From NCBI GenBank assembly GCA_007694935.1, contig REES01000036.1:20770-84769 (forward strand): DNA of 64,000 nucleotides. The letters are read 5' to 3'. A model generated the notes under the pieces. The model did not search any database, was not told the origin of the DNA, and saw only the letters and a program-made list of their open reading frames with translations. Within the stretch, counting starts at the first letter, position 1. Every line of letters begins with the position of its first letter. This DNA comes from Rhodospirillales bacterium. GTDB taxonomy: Bacteria; Pseudomonadota; Alphaproteobacteria; Rhodospirillales; Defluviicoccaceae. Below, in pieces: positions 52,210 to 63,791 of this stretch. Made by a program: the position numbers and the translations under genes.

Positions 52210-54003
52210 ATGAGCAACAACGGCTATTCCATCATCGACCATACATATGACGTCGTCGTCGTCGGCGCCGGCGGTGCCGGCCTCAGGGCCACCATGGGCT
52301 TGGCCGCTGCGGGCCTGAAGACCGCCTGCATCACCAAGGTGTTTCCCACCCGGAGCCACACCGTGGCCGCCCAGGGCGGTATCGGCGCCGCGCTCGGCAA
52401 CATGGCCGAGGACCGCTGGGAATGGCACATGTACGACACCGTCAAGGGGTCGGACTGGCTCGGTGATCAGGACGCCATCGAATACATGTGCCGCCAAGCG
52501 GTGCCGGCGGTGCTGGAGCTGGAGCATTTCGGCGTGCCGTTCTCCCGCACCGCTGACGGCAAGATCTACCAGCGGCCGTTCGGCGGCCACATGCGCAATT
52601 ACGGCGAGGCACCGGTGCAGCGCGCCTGCGCCGCCGCCGACCGCACCGGCCATGCCATTCTGCATACCCTGTACCAGCAGGCCCTCAAGAACCACGCCGA
52701 GTTCTTCGTCGAATACTTCGCCATCGACCTGATGATGGACGACTCCGGCGCCTGTCGCGGCGTCGTCGCCTGGAATCTGGACGACGGCACCATCCACCGC
52801 TTTCAGGCCCAGACCACCGTGCTGGCGACCGGCGGCTATGGCCGCGCCTACTTCTCCTGCACCTCCGCCCACACCTGCACCGGTGACGGCAACGCGATGG
52901 TGCTTCGGGCCGGCCTGCCGGTCCAGGATCACGAGTTCATCCAGTTCCATCCCACGGGAATTTACGGCTCCGGCTGCCTGATCACCGAAGGCGCACGGGG
53001 GGAAGGCGGCTACCTCACCAACTCGGAAGGCGAGCGGTTCATGGAGCGGTATGCGCCCACCGCCAAGGACCTGGCGTCACGCGACGTGGTCAGTCGGTCG
53101 ATGACCATCGAGATCCGGGATGGCCGGGGCGTGGGCGCCGAACGCGACCACATCCTTCTCCACCTGGAACACCTGGGTGCGGAGGTGCTGTTGCAGCGCC
53201 TGCCGGGCATTACCGAGACCGCACGCATCTTCTCGGGCGTCGATGCCACCAAGGAGCCGATTCCGGTGCTGCCCACCGTCCACTACAACATGGGCGGCAT
53301 CCCCACCAACCATCACGGCGAAGCGCTCAACCCATCCGACAAGGACCCGGACGCCATCTGCCCGGGGCTGATGGCGGTGGGTGAGTGCGGCTCCGCCTCG
53401 GTGCACGGCGCCAACCGGCTCGGCACCAACTCGTTGCTGGACTTGGTGGTGTTCGGGCGCGCCGCGGCGCTGCGCTGTGCCGACAAGCTCAAGCCCGGCG
53501 CATCGCTGCCGCCGTTGCCGAAGGACGCTTCCGACTTGGCGTTGAGCCGGATCGACCGGCTGCGCCACGCCAAGGGCGGGCGCCCCACCGCGGACATCCG
53601 CCTGGAGATGCAGCGCAACATGCAGGTCAACGCTGCCGTGTTCCGGACCCAGGAGGTGCTGGCCGAAGGCTGCGCGAAGATCGATCAGGTTTGGGACTCC
53701 CTCGGCGATATCCGGCTCAGCGATCGCTCCATGATTTGGAACTCGGACTTGGTGGAGGCGCTGGAGCTGGAGAACCTGATGGCGTGCGCCAAGACCTCGC
53801 TGTACTCGGCGGAGGCCCGCAAGGAAAGCCGCGGCGCCCACGCCCGCGAGGACTTCCCCGACCGGGACGACGAGACCTGGATGAAGCACTCGCTCGCCTG
53901 GATGGACGGCCAGGGCACGGTCACCCTGACCTATCGGCCGGTGCATGCCTTCACCCTGACCAACGAAGCGGAGTACATCAAGCCGCAGACGCGGGTGTAC
54001 TGA
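52210..54003 (+). CDS. sdhA: Succinate dehydrogenase flavoprotein subunit
   Basis: The 597-aa protein is full length. It shows the FAD-binding [12 protein letters not shown], the [10 protein letters not shown] element near the covalent flavin histidine, the substrate motif [25 protein letters not shown] (only parts quoted: QFHPTGI and TEGARGEGG), and the catalytic Arg region [13 protein letters not shown]. It oxidises succinate to fumarate in the TCA cycle and passes electrons to SdhB. A TTG at 52198 is in frame, but the ATG at 52210 follows AGGGAG at correct spacing. Confidence 0.98.
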   Translation: MSNNGYSIIDHTYDVVVVGAGGAGLRATMGLAAAGLKTACITKVFPTRSHTVAAQGGIGAALGNMAEDRWEWHMYDTVKGSDWLGDQDAIEYMCRQAVPAVLELEHFGVPFSRTADGKIYQRPFGGHMRNYGEAPVQRACAAADRTGHAILHTLYQQALKNHAEFFVEYFAIDLMMDDSGACRGVVAWNLDDGTIHRFQAQTTVLATGGYGRAYFSCTSAHTCTGDGNAMVLRAGLPVQDHEFIQFHPTGIYGSGCLITEGARGEGGYLTNSEGERFMERYAPTAKDLASRDVVSRSMTIEIRDGRGVGAERDHILLHLEHLGAEVLLQRLPGITETARIFSGVDATKEPIPVLPTVHYNMGGIPTNHHGEALNPSDKDPDAICPGLMAVGECGSASVHGANRLGTNSLLDLVVFGRAAALRCADKLKPGASLPPLPKDASDLALSRIDRLRHAKGGRPTADIRLEMQRNMQVNAAVFRTQEVLAEGCAKIDQVWDSLGDIRLSDRSMIWNSDLVEALELENLMACAKTSLYSAEARKESRGAHAREDFPDRDDETWMKHSLAWMDGQGTVTLTYRPVHAFTLTNEAEYIKPQTRVY

Positions 54004-54036
54004 CGCCAAAAAACGATAGAAGTACGGAGATCCCCC

Positions 54037-54813
54037 ATGGTCGAGCTGACATTGCCGGCGAACTCGCGGATACGGGAGGGCAAGACATTTCCGGCCCCGG
54101 CCGGTGCCAAGAAGGTGAAGCGCTTCAGGATCTACCGATACGATCCGGACAGCGGCGAGAATCCCCGGCTGGACACCTTCGAGGTCGACCTGGACGCCTG
54201 TGGGCCGATGGTGCTGGACGCGCTGATCAAGATCAAGAATGAGATGGACGCCACCCTCACCTTCCGCCGGTCCTGTCGGGAAGGGGTGTGCGGCTCGTGC
54301 GCTTTCAACATCGATGGCATCAACACCCTCGCCTGCACCAAGGCGATCGATGAGATCAAGGGCGACGTCAAGGTCTATCCGCTGCCGCACATGCCGGTGG
54401 TCAAGGACTTGGTGCCGGATCTCTCCATCCCCTATGCCCAGCTGCGCGCCATCGAGCCCTGGCTGAAGGCGGACACCCCGGCCCCGGCCCGGGAACGCCT
54501 GCAAAGCCCGGAGGAACGGGCCAAGCTGGACGGGCTCTGGGAATGCATCCTCTGCTTCTGCTGCCAGACCAGTTGTCCCAGCTACTGGTGGAACGGTGAC
54601 CGCTACCTGGGTCCCGCGGTGCTGTTGCAGGCGTATCGCTGGATCGCCGACAGTCGCGACGAAGCGACCGGGGAGCGGCTGGACCAGCTCAACGACCCCT
54701 ACCGGCTGTTCCGCTGCCACACCATCATGAACTGCACCATGACCTGCCCGAAGCACCTGAATCCCGGCAAGGCGATTGCCGAGATCAAGAGCCTGCTCGC
54801 CCAGCGCTTGTAG
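54037..54813 (+). CDS. sdhB: Succinate dehydrogenase iron-sulfur subunit
   Basis: The 258-aa protein carries all three cluster motifs: [11 protein letters not shown] with a later cysteine for [2Fe-2S], [13 protein letters not shown] for [4Fe-4S], and [13 protein letters not shown] for [3Fe-4S] with a shared ligand. It relays electrons from the flavin to quinone. A GGAG site lies 8 bases upstream of the ATG. It is the last gene of sdhCDAB and is followed by a strong hairpin terminator. Confidence 0.98.
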   Translation: MVELTLPANSRIREGKTFPAPAGAKKVKRFRIYRYDPDSGENPRLDTFEVDLDACGPMVLDALIKIKNEMDATLTFRRSCREGVCGSCAFNIDGINTLACTKAIDEIKGDVKVYPLPHMPVVKDLVPDLSIPYAQLRAIEPWLKADTPAPARERLQSPEERAKLDGLWECILCFCCQTSCPSYWWNGDRYLGPAVLLQAYRWIADSRDEATGERLDQLNDPYRLFRCHTIMNCTMTCPKHLNPGKAIAEIKSLLAQRL

Positions 54814-54860
54814 CATCAACAGCCGGAGCGCGGGCGCGGGCGCCCTGAAGGGGGGACCAG

Positions 54861-54893
54861 CCGCCGGGCTTCCGGGCCCGGCGGTTCTTCTTG
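54861..54893 (+). terminator. Rho-independent terminator after sdhB
   Basis: CCGCCGGGC and GCCCGGCGG form a perfect 9-bp GC stem with a 6-base loop, followed by TTCTTCTTG. It lies about 50 bases after the sdhB stop, the expected end of the sdhCDAB transcript. Confidence 0.75.
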
Positions 54894-55047
54894 TCGACGT
54901 GACCCCTGAGGACCGCTGCGAGCGTCCGAATGAGGCTGTCGTCGCGGCACGCAGTGGTTGCCGATCGTCCCCAACCTTGGTACCAACCGATGGCGCCCGG
55001 CGGGACGGATCGCCCGTCCCGGCCGGCAGGGTCAAGGCCGACACTCC

Positions 55048-56055
55048 ATGCAGGACACGCCCCACGCGCCACCGGCAGGCCGTCGACGGCTCATTGTCAA
55101 GGTCCTTCTTGCCGTGGCCATCACGGGGGCGGCGGTCGGGTTCCTGCTGGCGATGCTGGATGTGGATCAGGCATGGACGGTCCTGCGGCAGGCCGATCCC
55201 GGCTGGCTCGGTTTCGCCGCGGCTCTGCTGATCGTCGTCTTTGTGTTGCGCAGCATCCGGCTCGCCGTGGCGGTGCGACAGAAGCTCCGGTTCATCATCT
55301 TTCACGTGATGGCGGTGTTCGTATTTCTGGTGGCGCTCCTGCCCGGAAAGATCGGCGAGCTCTCGTTACCGTATCTTCTCAAACGCCGGCTCGACGTCCG
55401 GCTGTCTTTTGGAGTGGGCGCATTGATCCTTCTTCGCGCCTACGACCTGTTGCTTCTGGTTCTGGTCGGCTGCACCCTCCTGATCTTGTATCAAGACACG
55501 TTCGGCTTGCCTGCAGCCGCCGGCTGGGCCGCGGTGTTCGGCGCCGTGACGGCAGCCGTTGCGGCGGTGGCCTTGCCGACGATGGCCCGCACCCTGGTCG
55601 TCATGGCACCCGCTGCCCTCCGGCGCCGACAGCGGGTGATGAGTATCTTCGAAGGCCTGCTGGCGGCGACCACGTCGCTTACGTGGGTCCGTCTGGTCGT
55701 GCTGGTGCTGTTGACGGCCGGTCTCTGGCTGCTGCTGTTCACCGCCTTCCACGGCGTCTCGCTGGCTCTGGGCGCGACCCCGGGCTGGCCCCAGTCGGTT
55801 CTGGCAGTGGTCGCCGCCTCGTTCGCCTTCGCCCTGCCGATCAACGGTGTCGCCAACGTCGGCCCGTTTCACCTTGCCTGGGTGGCGGTGATGGTGCCGT
55901 TGGGCGTGCCGATTGAGCGCGCTGCGGCGGCGGCCTTTTCGGCGCATATCCTGATGCTGATCGTCAATGCGGTCAACGCCGGCGCCACCAGCCTGATCGA
56001 TGCCGGCCTGCGGGCGCGGCCCGCGCTCCCGGCCCGGGCTTCGCCGCCAGGGTGA
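55048..56055 (+). CDS. UPF0104/lysylphosphatidylglycerol synthase TM-region-like membrane protein
   Basis: The 335-aa protein has about eight hydrophobic segments and the features of the flippase-like LPG_synthase_TM domain: an N-terminal LIVKVLLAVAITGAAVGFLL helix, LLPGKIGELSLPYLLKRR (the PGxxGE element) and ALPINGVANVGPFHLAWV near the C-terminus. Members are often linked to glycolipid or polysaccharide transport; the exact job is unknown. The ATG at 55048 places the charged residues just before the first helix. Its stop codon lies just before the ParA-like gene. Confidence 0.8.
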   Translation: MQDTPHAPPAGRRRLIVKVLLAVAITGAAVGFLLAMLDVDQAWTVLRQADPGWLGFAAALLIVVFVLRSIRLAVAVRQKLRFIIFHVMAVFVFLVALLPGKIGELSLPYLLKRRLDVRLSFGVGALILLRAYDLLLLVLVGCTLLILYQDTFGLPAAAGWAAVFGAVTAAVAAVALPTMARTLVVMAPAALRRRQRVMSIFEGLLAATTSLTWVRLVVLVLLTAGLWLLLFTAFHGVSLALGATPGWPQSVLAVVAASFAFALPINGVANVGPFHLAWVAVMVPLGVPIERAAAAAFSAHILMLIVNAVNAGATSLIDAGLRARPALPARASPPG

Positions 56056-56063
56056 TCGAGACC

Positions 56064-56831
56064 ATGGTCGGACGCAGCGCCCGCCCTGACCAAACCAACG
56101 GTCACGAGCCTTTCCGGACGGAGACCGCCACAGACCGGGTGCCCGCTGCAATGCTTCCCTCAATCATTTCCGTCTGCAATTTCAAGGGTGGAGCCGGCAA
56201 GAGCACGATTGCCGTGAACCTTGCATGCGCCCTGCATCGGGCCACCGGCAAGGCGGGCGTGCTGGTGGATGCCGACCGGCAAGCCACCGCGGCGACCTGG
56301 GCCAAGGCCGGCCTGCTGCCGGTGAAGACCGTGACCCGGTTGTTGCACGAGGCCAAGCCGGAGGAGCGGTATCCCGGGATGCTCTGGGTCACCCACATCA
56401 AGGGGCTCGCCGCGTCCAATCCGTTCGTCGTGATCGATCTGCCGCCGGGATTGCAGTATTCCATCGCAGCGGTCACCACCGTCTCGGACCTGATCGTGAT
56501 CCCGGTGAATCCGAGCGGCATCGACTTCCACTCGACGTCCGGCTTCATCGCGCTGATCCAGAAGTCCCGGGAGTTGCGCCGGAGTGATCGGCCGGCCTGT
56601 GTGATCGTGCCGAACCGGCTGGACCGGCGGACCACGATTGCCCACAAGCTCTCTTTGTATGAGCAGTTCGGCGAGCCGATCGCGCCCGCCATCGGCATGC
56701 GCACCGCGTTCGCCTATGCCTTCGACCACGGCCAGTGGGTCGGCGACTACGCCCCCGGCTCCGCCGCCCACCGCGAAATCGACCGCCTGGCGCAGCTGGT
56801 TTTGGATGGCGCCTGTGACACGGGTGGCTGA
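56064..56831 (+). CDS. ParA/MinD-like P-loop ATPase
   Basis: The protein has a deviant Walker A motif KGGAGKST in ISVCNFKGGAGKSTIAVNLA, a VDADRQATAATWA segment and the FVVIDLPPGLQ switch region, typical of small ParA-family ATPases. No parB or parS-like gene is beside it, so it is an orphan ParA, perhaps positioning another cargo. The start is uncertain: ATG 56064 gives 255 aa, ATG 56151 would begin directly before the P-loop (226 aa), and a GTG at 56052 is also open. It ends about 90 bases before the convergent grxD gene. Confidence 0.82.
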   Translation: MVGRSARPDQTNGHEPFRTETATDRVPAAMLPSIISVCNFKGGAGKSTIAVNLACALHRATGKAGVLVDADRQATAATWAKAGLLPVKTVTRLLHEAKPEERYPGMLWVTHIKGLAASNPFVVIDLPPGLQYSIAAVTTVSDLIVIPVNPSGIDFHSTSGFIALIQKSRELRRSDRPACVIVPNRLDRRTTIAHKLSLYEQFGEPIAPAIGMRTAFAYAFDHGQWVGDYAPGSAAHREIDRLAQLVLDGACDTGG

Positions 56832-56922
56832 GCGCTACCATTGGCCGAAGTGTCACGGCCGCAGCGCTCATGTCGTTCAACCGAACGCAGCATTGGAGTT
56901 CGGACCGGCACCGGCGGGGCGG

Positions 56923-57258
56923 TTATCGCGCCAGGGCCACGTCCTTGTCCTGCATCACCTTCTGCAGTTCCCCACTGGCATACATCTCGCGGACGATGTC
57001 GCAGCCGCCGATGAACTCCCCCTTGACGTAGAGCTGGGGAATGGTGGGCCAGTTGGAGAACTGCTTGATGCCCTCCCGGAGCCCGGGATCCGTCAGCACA
57101 TCGATGCCCTTGAACTTGACCCCCATGTGCGTGAGGGTCTGCACGACTGCAGCCGAGAACCCGCACTGGGGAAACATCGGCGACCCCTTCATGAACAGCA
57201 CCACCGGGTTGTCGTCGATCTCCTGCTGAATGCGGGTGAATACGGGATTGTCGTTCAT
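56923..57258 (-). CDS. grxD: Monothiol glutaredoxin Grx4
   Basis: The 111-aa protein has the monothiol active site CGFS in GSPMFPQCGFSAAVVQTL, the WPTIPQLYVKGEFIGGCDI element and the usual length. Grx4-type proteins carry a [2Fe-2S] cluster with glutathione and pair with BolA in iron regulation and cluster delivery; bolA lies directly upstream, 52 bases away. The ATG at 57258 follows a GAGAGAGG site. It is the last gene of the purine-bolA-grx unit. Confidence 0.96.
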   Translation of the reverse strand: MNDNPVFTRIQQEIDDNPVVLFMKGSPMFPQCGFSAAVVQTLTHMGVKFKGIDVLTDPGLREGIKQFSNWPTIPQLYVKGEFIGGCDIVREMYASGELQKVMQDKDVALAR

Positions 57259-57310
57259 CGAACCTCTCTCGCCTCCCTCTCTCGTGCTGACGACCGGCCG
57301 GGCGGCCTGA

Positions 57311-57553
57311 TCAGGCGCTCTCCTCCGGCACCGCGGTCTGGAGCGCCAGAGCGTGAAGTTCACCACCCATCCGGCCTTTCAGGGCCTGATAGACCATCTG
57401 GTGCTGCTGCACACGGGACTTGCCGGCGAAGGCCCGGGAGGTCACCAGGGCCGCGTAATGATCGCCGTCGCCGCGCAGATCCTCGATGGTCACGACCGCA
57501 TCGGGAAGCGCCTCCCGGATCAGCCGCTCGATCTCCGCCGCTTCCATCGCCAT
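57311..57553 (-). CDS. bolA: BolA family protein
   Basis: This 80-aa protein matches the small BolA proteins (BolA2/YrbA type): EIERLIREALPDAVVTIEDLRGDGDHYAALVTS followed by FAGKSRVQQHQMVYQAL and the ELHALALQT end with the conserved His. It binds a [2Fe-2S] cluster together with monothiol glutaredoxin, whose gene follows. It lies 15 bases after purL and is probably co-transcribed with it. ATG 57547 is an alternative start two codons later. Confidence 0.94.
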   Translation of the reverse strand: MAMEAAEIERLIREALPDAVVTIEDLRGDGDHYAALVTSRAFAGKSRVQQHQMVYQALKGRMGGELHALALQTAVPEESA

Positions 57554-57568
57554 CGCCTGCCGTCTCCT

Positions 57569-59796
<2,228 letters not shown>

Positions 59797-59800
<4 letters not shown>

Positions 59801-60486
59801 GCCAGCACCGTCAGCAGCGACTGGAACATCGTCCGGCCGTCGGTGCCGCCGAGGCTGGCATCGGCGGCCCGCTCCGGGTGCGGCATCATCCCGAGCACGG
59901 AGCCGCGCCCGTCGGCGATGCCGGCGATTCCACGCTGCGCGCCGTTGGGATTGGCCGCATCGTCAACCCGACCATCGGCGTGGCAGTAGCGGAACACGAT
60001 CCGCCCTTCGCCCTCCAGTTTGTCGAGGGTGGTCGCATCGGCGTAGTAGTTGCCGTCGTTGTGGGCGATCGGCATCCGCACCACCTGCCCGCTGCGGTAG
60101 CCCCGGGTGAACGGCGTTGCGGCATTTTCGACCCGCAGCCAGACATCCTTGCAGACGAACCGCAACCCGGCATTGCGCATCAGCACGCCCGGCAGCATCC
60201 CTGCCTCGCACAGCACCTGGAAGCCGTTGCAGATGCCGAGCACCGGGACCCCCTTGGCCGCCCGCGCCTTGACCTCGCGGACCACCGGCGAGTGTGCCGC
60301 CAGCGCCCCGGCCCGCAGGTAGTCGCCATAGGAAAAGCCGCCGGGGACCACGATCAGGTCCAGCGGCGGCACCTCCGTCTCCCGATGCCACAGCATCAGC
60401 GGCGCCCGCCCGGTTGCCTGCGTCAGAGCCACGGCAACGTCACGGTCGCAGTTGGAGCCCGGGAACACGATCACGGCGGCATGCAT
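59797..60486 (-). CDS. purQ: Phosphoribosylformylglycinamidine synthase glutaminase subunit
   Basis: The 229-aa protein is a class I glutamine amidotransferase with nucleophile C86 in [15 protein letters not shown], the [12 protein letters not shown] element near the N-terminus and the His-Glu pair in MMPHPERA. It supplies ammonia to PurL. It follows purS by 24 bases and overlaps purL. Confidence 0.98.
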
Positions 60487-60510
60487 GGAACAATGGCCCC
60501 GCTGCTGGGG

Positions 60511-60753
60511 TCAGTCGACGATATCGATGGCGTAGTCTTCGATCACGGTGTTGGCCAAGAGTTGACGACACATCGCATCGACCCTGGCCTGGGCCCCGCC
60601 CGGGTCCTGGTCACCAAGATCGATCTCGATGAACTTGCCCTGGCGGACGCCGTGAACCCCACTGAAGCCGAGCGCGTCCAGGGCGTGCGCCACCGCTTTG
60701 CCCTGGGGATCCAGAACGCCTGGCTTCAACGTGACGTGGACTTTGGCCTTCAT
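60511..60753 (-). CDS. purS: Phosphoribosylformylglycinamidine synthase subunit PurS
   Basis: The 80-aa protein matches PurS: KVHVTLKPGVLDPQGKAV at the start and VRQGKFIEIDLGDQD in the middle. It bridges PurL and PurQ. The ATG at 60753 begins the conserved strand and has a G-rich site about 10 bases upstream. It lies 86 bases after purC. Confidence 0.96.
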   Translation of the reverse strand: MKAKVHVTLKPGVLDPQGKAVAHALDALGFSGVHGVRQGKFIEIDLGDQDPGGAQARVDAMCRQLLANTVIEDYAIDIVD

Positions 60754-60839
60754 GCTGAAACGCCCCCCTACCATTCGGATGCCTCTGCCCGGATCACCCG
60801 CCCGTTGCCGCCGAGTCACGACCCTGATACGTGCCCCAC

Positions 60840-61604
60840 CTACTGCAGGGTCTCCGGGCCCTGCGGATCCGCCGGCCCACTTTCCGGAATGACCCCGAGC
60901 CGGCGGGCCAGCTCCTGGTATACCCGGGTGAGCGCTGCCTGGTCGCCGCGGCAGGCCTCGGCATCCAGACGCTGGCCGGTGCGGAGGTCATTGAGCCGGC
61001 AGGTCTCCGGCCCGATCTCGTCCGCCAGCACGATCCGCATCTGATCCTCCTCCCACAACCGGCCGAACACCACCTTGACGTCATAGAGCCGGATGCCGGT
61101 GCCAAGAAACAGCCCGGTGAGGAAATCATTGATGCGAAGGGCCAAGGCCATCATCTCGTCCAGGTCGGGCGGACTGGCCCAGCCGAACGCGGTGATGTGC
61201 TCCTCGGAGACCATTGGATCCTCGAGCTCGTCGGAGCGGTAATAGTACTCGACGATGGAGCGCGGCAGCAGCGTACCCTCGGGCATGCCGAAGCGGCGCG
61301 CGAACGAGCCGGCCGCGACGCTTCGCACCACCGCCTGCACCGGAATCATCTCCACCTCGCGCACCAGTTGCTCGCGCATGTTCAGCCGGCGCACGAAATG
61401 GGTGGGAACACCGATCTCCCCCAGCTTCCGCATCAGGAATTCGGAAATGCGGTTGTTCAGAACCCCTTTGCCGGTAATGACGATGCGCCGATGCGGGGTG
61501 GCCGCGGTGGTGTCGTCCTTGAAGTACTGAACCAGGGTGCCGGGCTCCGGACCCTCGTACAGGATCTTCGCCTTCCCCTCGGAAATCTGCCTGCGTCGGG
61601 CCAT
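60840..61604 (-). CDS. purC: Phosphoribosylaminoimidazole-succinocarboxamide synthase
   Basis: The 254-aa protein has the SAICAR synthetase signature: [11 protein letters not shown] near the start, the FKDDTTAA element (DDxTA), the [15 protein letters not shown] segment and [10 protein letters not shown]. It joins aspartate to CAIR in purine synthesis. The ATG at 61604 gives normal length; the in-frame upstream sequence lacks family similarity. It heads the purCSQL-bolA-grxD unit. No purine-responsive riboswitch was recognised upstream. Confidence 0.97.
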   Translation of the reverse strand: MARRRQISEGKAKILYEGPEPGTLVQYFKDDTTAATPHRRIVITGKGVLNNRISEFLMRKLGEIGVPTHFVRRLNMREQLVREVEMIPVQAVVRSVAAGSFARRFGMPEGTLLPRSIVEYYYRSDELEDPMVSEEHITAFGWASPPDLDEMMALALRINDFLTGLFLGTGIRLYDVKVVFGRLWEEDQMRIVLADEIGPETCRLNDLRTGQRLDAEACRGDQAALTRVYQELARRLGVIPESGPADPQGPETLQ

Positions 61605-61779
61605 GGGGATCGACCTGAGGATGGGATGCCATGCTGAAGGCTCAAGGCGCCTAGCCGCTGTGATATAGCAACTATCCGGTACCAACTCAATCACGTGGGA
61701 ACAGGGCCGCCGCGACACCCGGGTTCCCCGGCGGTGGGGCCGCCTCGGACCCTCGATGCCGGAGTGCTTGGCGGCAGGC

Positions 61780-62025
61780 TCAATCCGTCACCTGAACCCG
61801 GACTGAGAATCGTTCGGTGACGGAATCCTCACCGGACCAGGGCTGCCAGTGTCGCAGGGTCAACGTGGCAAGGCCCTGCCGGGTCGCACGGAAATGGAAG
61901 GTCCGCGTGCCGCCACTGCCGACCTGAGCCGGCTGAGCCAGATCGAAGGAGCAGGCGTAGCCTGGATGGAGCGCAGGGAAATCCAGGATCCTGTGATGAC
62001 GAGGCGCATGGTCAGCGAATGTCAT
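61780..62025 (-). CDS. Possible chagasin-like (I42) protease inhibitor, partial
   Basis: The 81-aa frame ends with [20 protein letters not shown] followed by [17 protein letters not shown], which resembles the C-terminal half of chagasin-type cysteine-protease inhibitors (pattern FxFxAxxxGxxxLxLxYxRPW). The upstream GYACSFDL could be the TTGYxW loop in altered form. The usual ~100-110 aa and a signal peptide are lacking; the longer frame to a GTG at 62112 does not supply one. No good ribosome site is seen. It may be a degraded gene. Confidence 0.4.
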   Translation of the reverse strand: MTFADHAPRHHRILDFPALHPGYACSFDLAQPAQVGSGGTRTFHFRATRQGLATLTLRHWQPWSGEDSVTERFSVRVQVTD

Positions 62026-62156
62026 GATGGAGGAAAGGCTGGCGCCTGCCCTCCCGCCCCGCCCATTGCCGAATGTTTCATCACAATCCTTTACAGCACA
62101 TAAAATAGGCACCCCCTGCCAGCAAACGGCGCATCACCCGCCCCTTCCGGCCGTTG

Positions 62157-62172
62157 ACCGGGCGCGCCCGGT
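62157..62172. promoter_or_regulatory. 16-bp palindrome upstream of the sigma-54 promoter
   Basis: ACCGGGCGCGCCCGGT is a perfect palindrome about 115 bases before the expected sigma-54 transcription start. This is the distance at which enhancer-binding activators usually sit. It does not match the NtrC consensus, and in GC-rich DNA such palindromes can be chance. Confidence 0.3.
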
Positions 62173-62252
62173 GCCCCAGGCCGGCTTGGCAAGGCCGCTG
62201 AAACAAAAAGCTTTTCGCCGCCAGCCGCACATGCCACGTGCGCCCGGCAGTT

Positions 62253-62268
62253 TGGCACGGAGGTTGCG
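62253..62268 (+). promoter_or_regulatory. Sigma-54 (RpoN) -24/-12 promoter
   Basis: TGGCACGGAGGTTGCG fits the consensus TGGCACG-N4-TTGC exactly, with the invariant GG and GC dinucleotides 10 bases apart. It lies 66 bases before the ATG of the nitrate-type transporter gene, so transcription should begin near 62279. Just upstream, GCAC-N7-GTGC (62227-62241) resembles NtrC half-sites but is unusually close. Confidence 0.75.
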
Positions 62269-62334
62269 AAATGCCTCAGTGCAAACGCCGATCGGTTCGA
62301 TCAACGAACATCGTGCCCGTGGGGAGTCCTGGCC

Positions 62335-63771
62335 ATGTCATCAACCTTCAGAAACCCGTTCGACCCAGCGCCGCTGCCCTCGGCCGGCTGCAGCTGCGGC
62401 CGGCATGCCAGCGCCGCCGAACATGAGGCCGAGGTGGCACGCGACGCCGTGATGGCGCGGGCGGAGACCACGGGGAGTGCTGCGGCGCAAACGCTTCGTG
62501 CCAATGACCGCGCCGGCGACGAGGTGCTGATTGGTCGCACGGTAGAAGGGGCGGTGATGCGCGCCCTGTTCCCGCATGATGCCTCCCGGCGTGCCTTTCT
62601 GCGTGCCGTCGGTGCCTCCACCGCGGTGGCCGCCCTGGCAGCGGCGTTCCCTCTGGAGGCGGCGAAGGCGCTGGCGTCCGAAGCCGCCGGCCCTCTGGAG
62701 AAGACCAAGCTCCGGATCGGGTTCATCCCGATCACATGCGCCACGCCCATCATCATGGCTCATCCGATGGGCTTCTATGCCCGGTACGGGCTCGACGTCG
62801 ACGTGGTGAAGACCGCCGGCTGGGCGGTCATCCGCGACATGTCGCTGGCCGGCGAATATGACGCCGCCCACATGCTCACGCCGATGCCGCTCGCCATCAC
62901 CCTCGGCACCGGGTCGACCGCCGTGCCCTGGACCATGCCGGCCGTCGAGAACATCAACGGTCAGGCGATAACCCTGCACTTGAAGCACAAGGACAAGCGC
63001 GACCCGCAGCAGTGGAAAGGCATGCGCTTCGCGGTGCCGTTCGAGTTCTCCATGCACAACTTCCTGCTCCGTTATTATGTCGCCGAGCATGGCCTGGATC
63101 CCGACACCGATATCCAGATCCGGGTGCTGCCGCCGCCGGAGATGGTGGCCAACCTGCGGGCGGAAAACGTCGACGGCTACCTGGCTCCCGATCCGTTCAA
63201 TCAGCGCGCGGTTTTCGATGGCGTCGGCTTCATCCACCTGCTGACCAAGGAGATCTGGGACGGCCATCCGTGCTGCGCGTTCTCCGCCTCGCGCCGGTTC
63301 GTGACCGAGAACCCCAACACCTTCCAGGCCCTGTTCAAGGCGATCATCGACGCCACCGCGTATTCCTCCAACCCCGACAACCGGGCCGAGGTGGCCAAGG
63401 CGATCGCGCCCCGGGCCTACCTCAACCAGCCGGAGACGGTGGTGACCCAGGTGCTGACCGGCACCTTCGCGGATGGCCTCGGCAACATCCAGCGCGTGCC
63501 CGACCGGATCGATTTCGATCCCTTCCCCTGGCACTCCATGGGCGTCTGGATCCTCACCCAGATGCGCCGTTGGGGCTACATCACCCAGGACATCGATTAT
63601 CGCAGGGTCGCCGAGGAGGTCTACCTCGCCACCGACGCCCAGAAGCTGATGCGGGAGATGGGGCTGACGCCGCCCGAGGAAACCTACAAGACCCATACCA
63701 TCATGGGGCGGGAGTTCGATCCGGACGAAGCGGACGCCTACGCCAAGAGCTTCCCGATCAGCCGCGTCTGA
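62335..63771 (+). CDS. NrtA/CmpA-family ABC transporter substrate-binding protein
   Basis: The 478-aa protein has a Tat-like signal SRRAFLRAVGASTAVAALAAAFP at about 83-105 (quoted in part: SRRAFLRAVGAS), preceded by an unusual ~80-residue N-terminus with a CSCGRHASAAEHEAEV element. The mature part matches the nitrate/bicarbonate-type binding proteins: LRIGFIPITCATPIIMAHPM, KTAGWAVIRD, AEHGLDPDTDIQIRVLPPPEM and IWDGHPCCAFSASR. It captures a small nitrogen or carbon solute in the periplasm. The sigma-54 promoter upstream favours a nitrogen source such as nitrate or a related compound. The permease gene follows 20 bases later. Confidence 0.9.
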   Translation: MSSTFRNPFDPAPLPSAGCSCGRHASAAEHEAEVARDAVMARAETTGSAAAQTLRANDRAGDEVLIGRTVEGAVMRALFPHDASRRAFLRAVGASTAVAALAAAFPLEAAKALASEAAGPLEKTKLRIGFIPITCATPIIMAHPMGFYARYGLDVDVVKTAGWAVIRDMSLAGEYDAAHMLTPMPLAITLGTGSTAVPWTMPAVENINGQAITLHLKHKDKRDPQQWKGMRFAVPFEFSMHNFLLRYYVAEHGLDPDTDIQIRVLPPPEMVANLRAENVDGYLAPDPFNQRAVFDGVGFIHLLTKEIWDGHPCCAFSASRRFVTENPNTFQALFKAIIDATAYSSNPDNRAEVAKAIAPRAYLNQPETVVTQVLTGTFADGLGNIQRVPDRIDFDPFPWHSMGVWILTQMRRWGYITQDIDYRRVAEEVYLATDAQKLMREMGLTPPEETYKTHTIMGREFDPDEADAYAKSFPISRV

Positions 63772-63791
63772 GCCCAGGCGGAGCCCCGGTC

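Noticed and set aside
61605..61779. Riboswitch or terminator upstream of purC
   Set aside because: Only GC-rich partial hairpins are present; no purine aptamer core or T-run was found.
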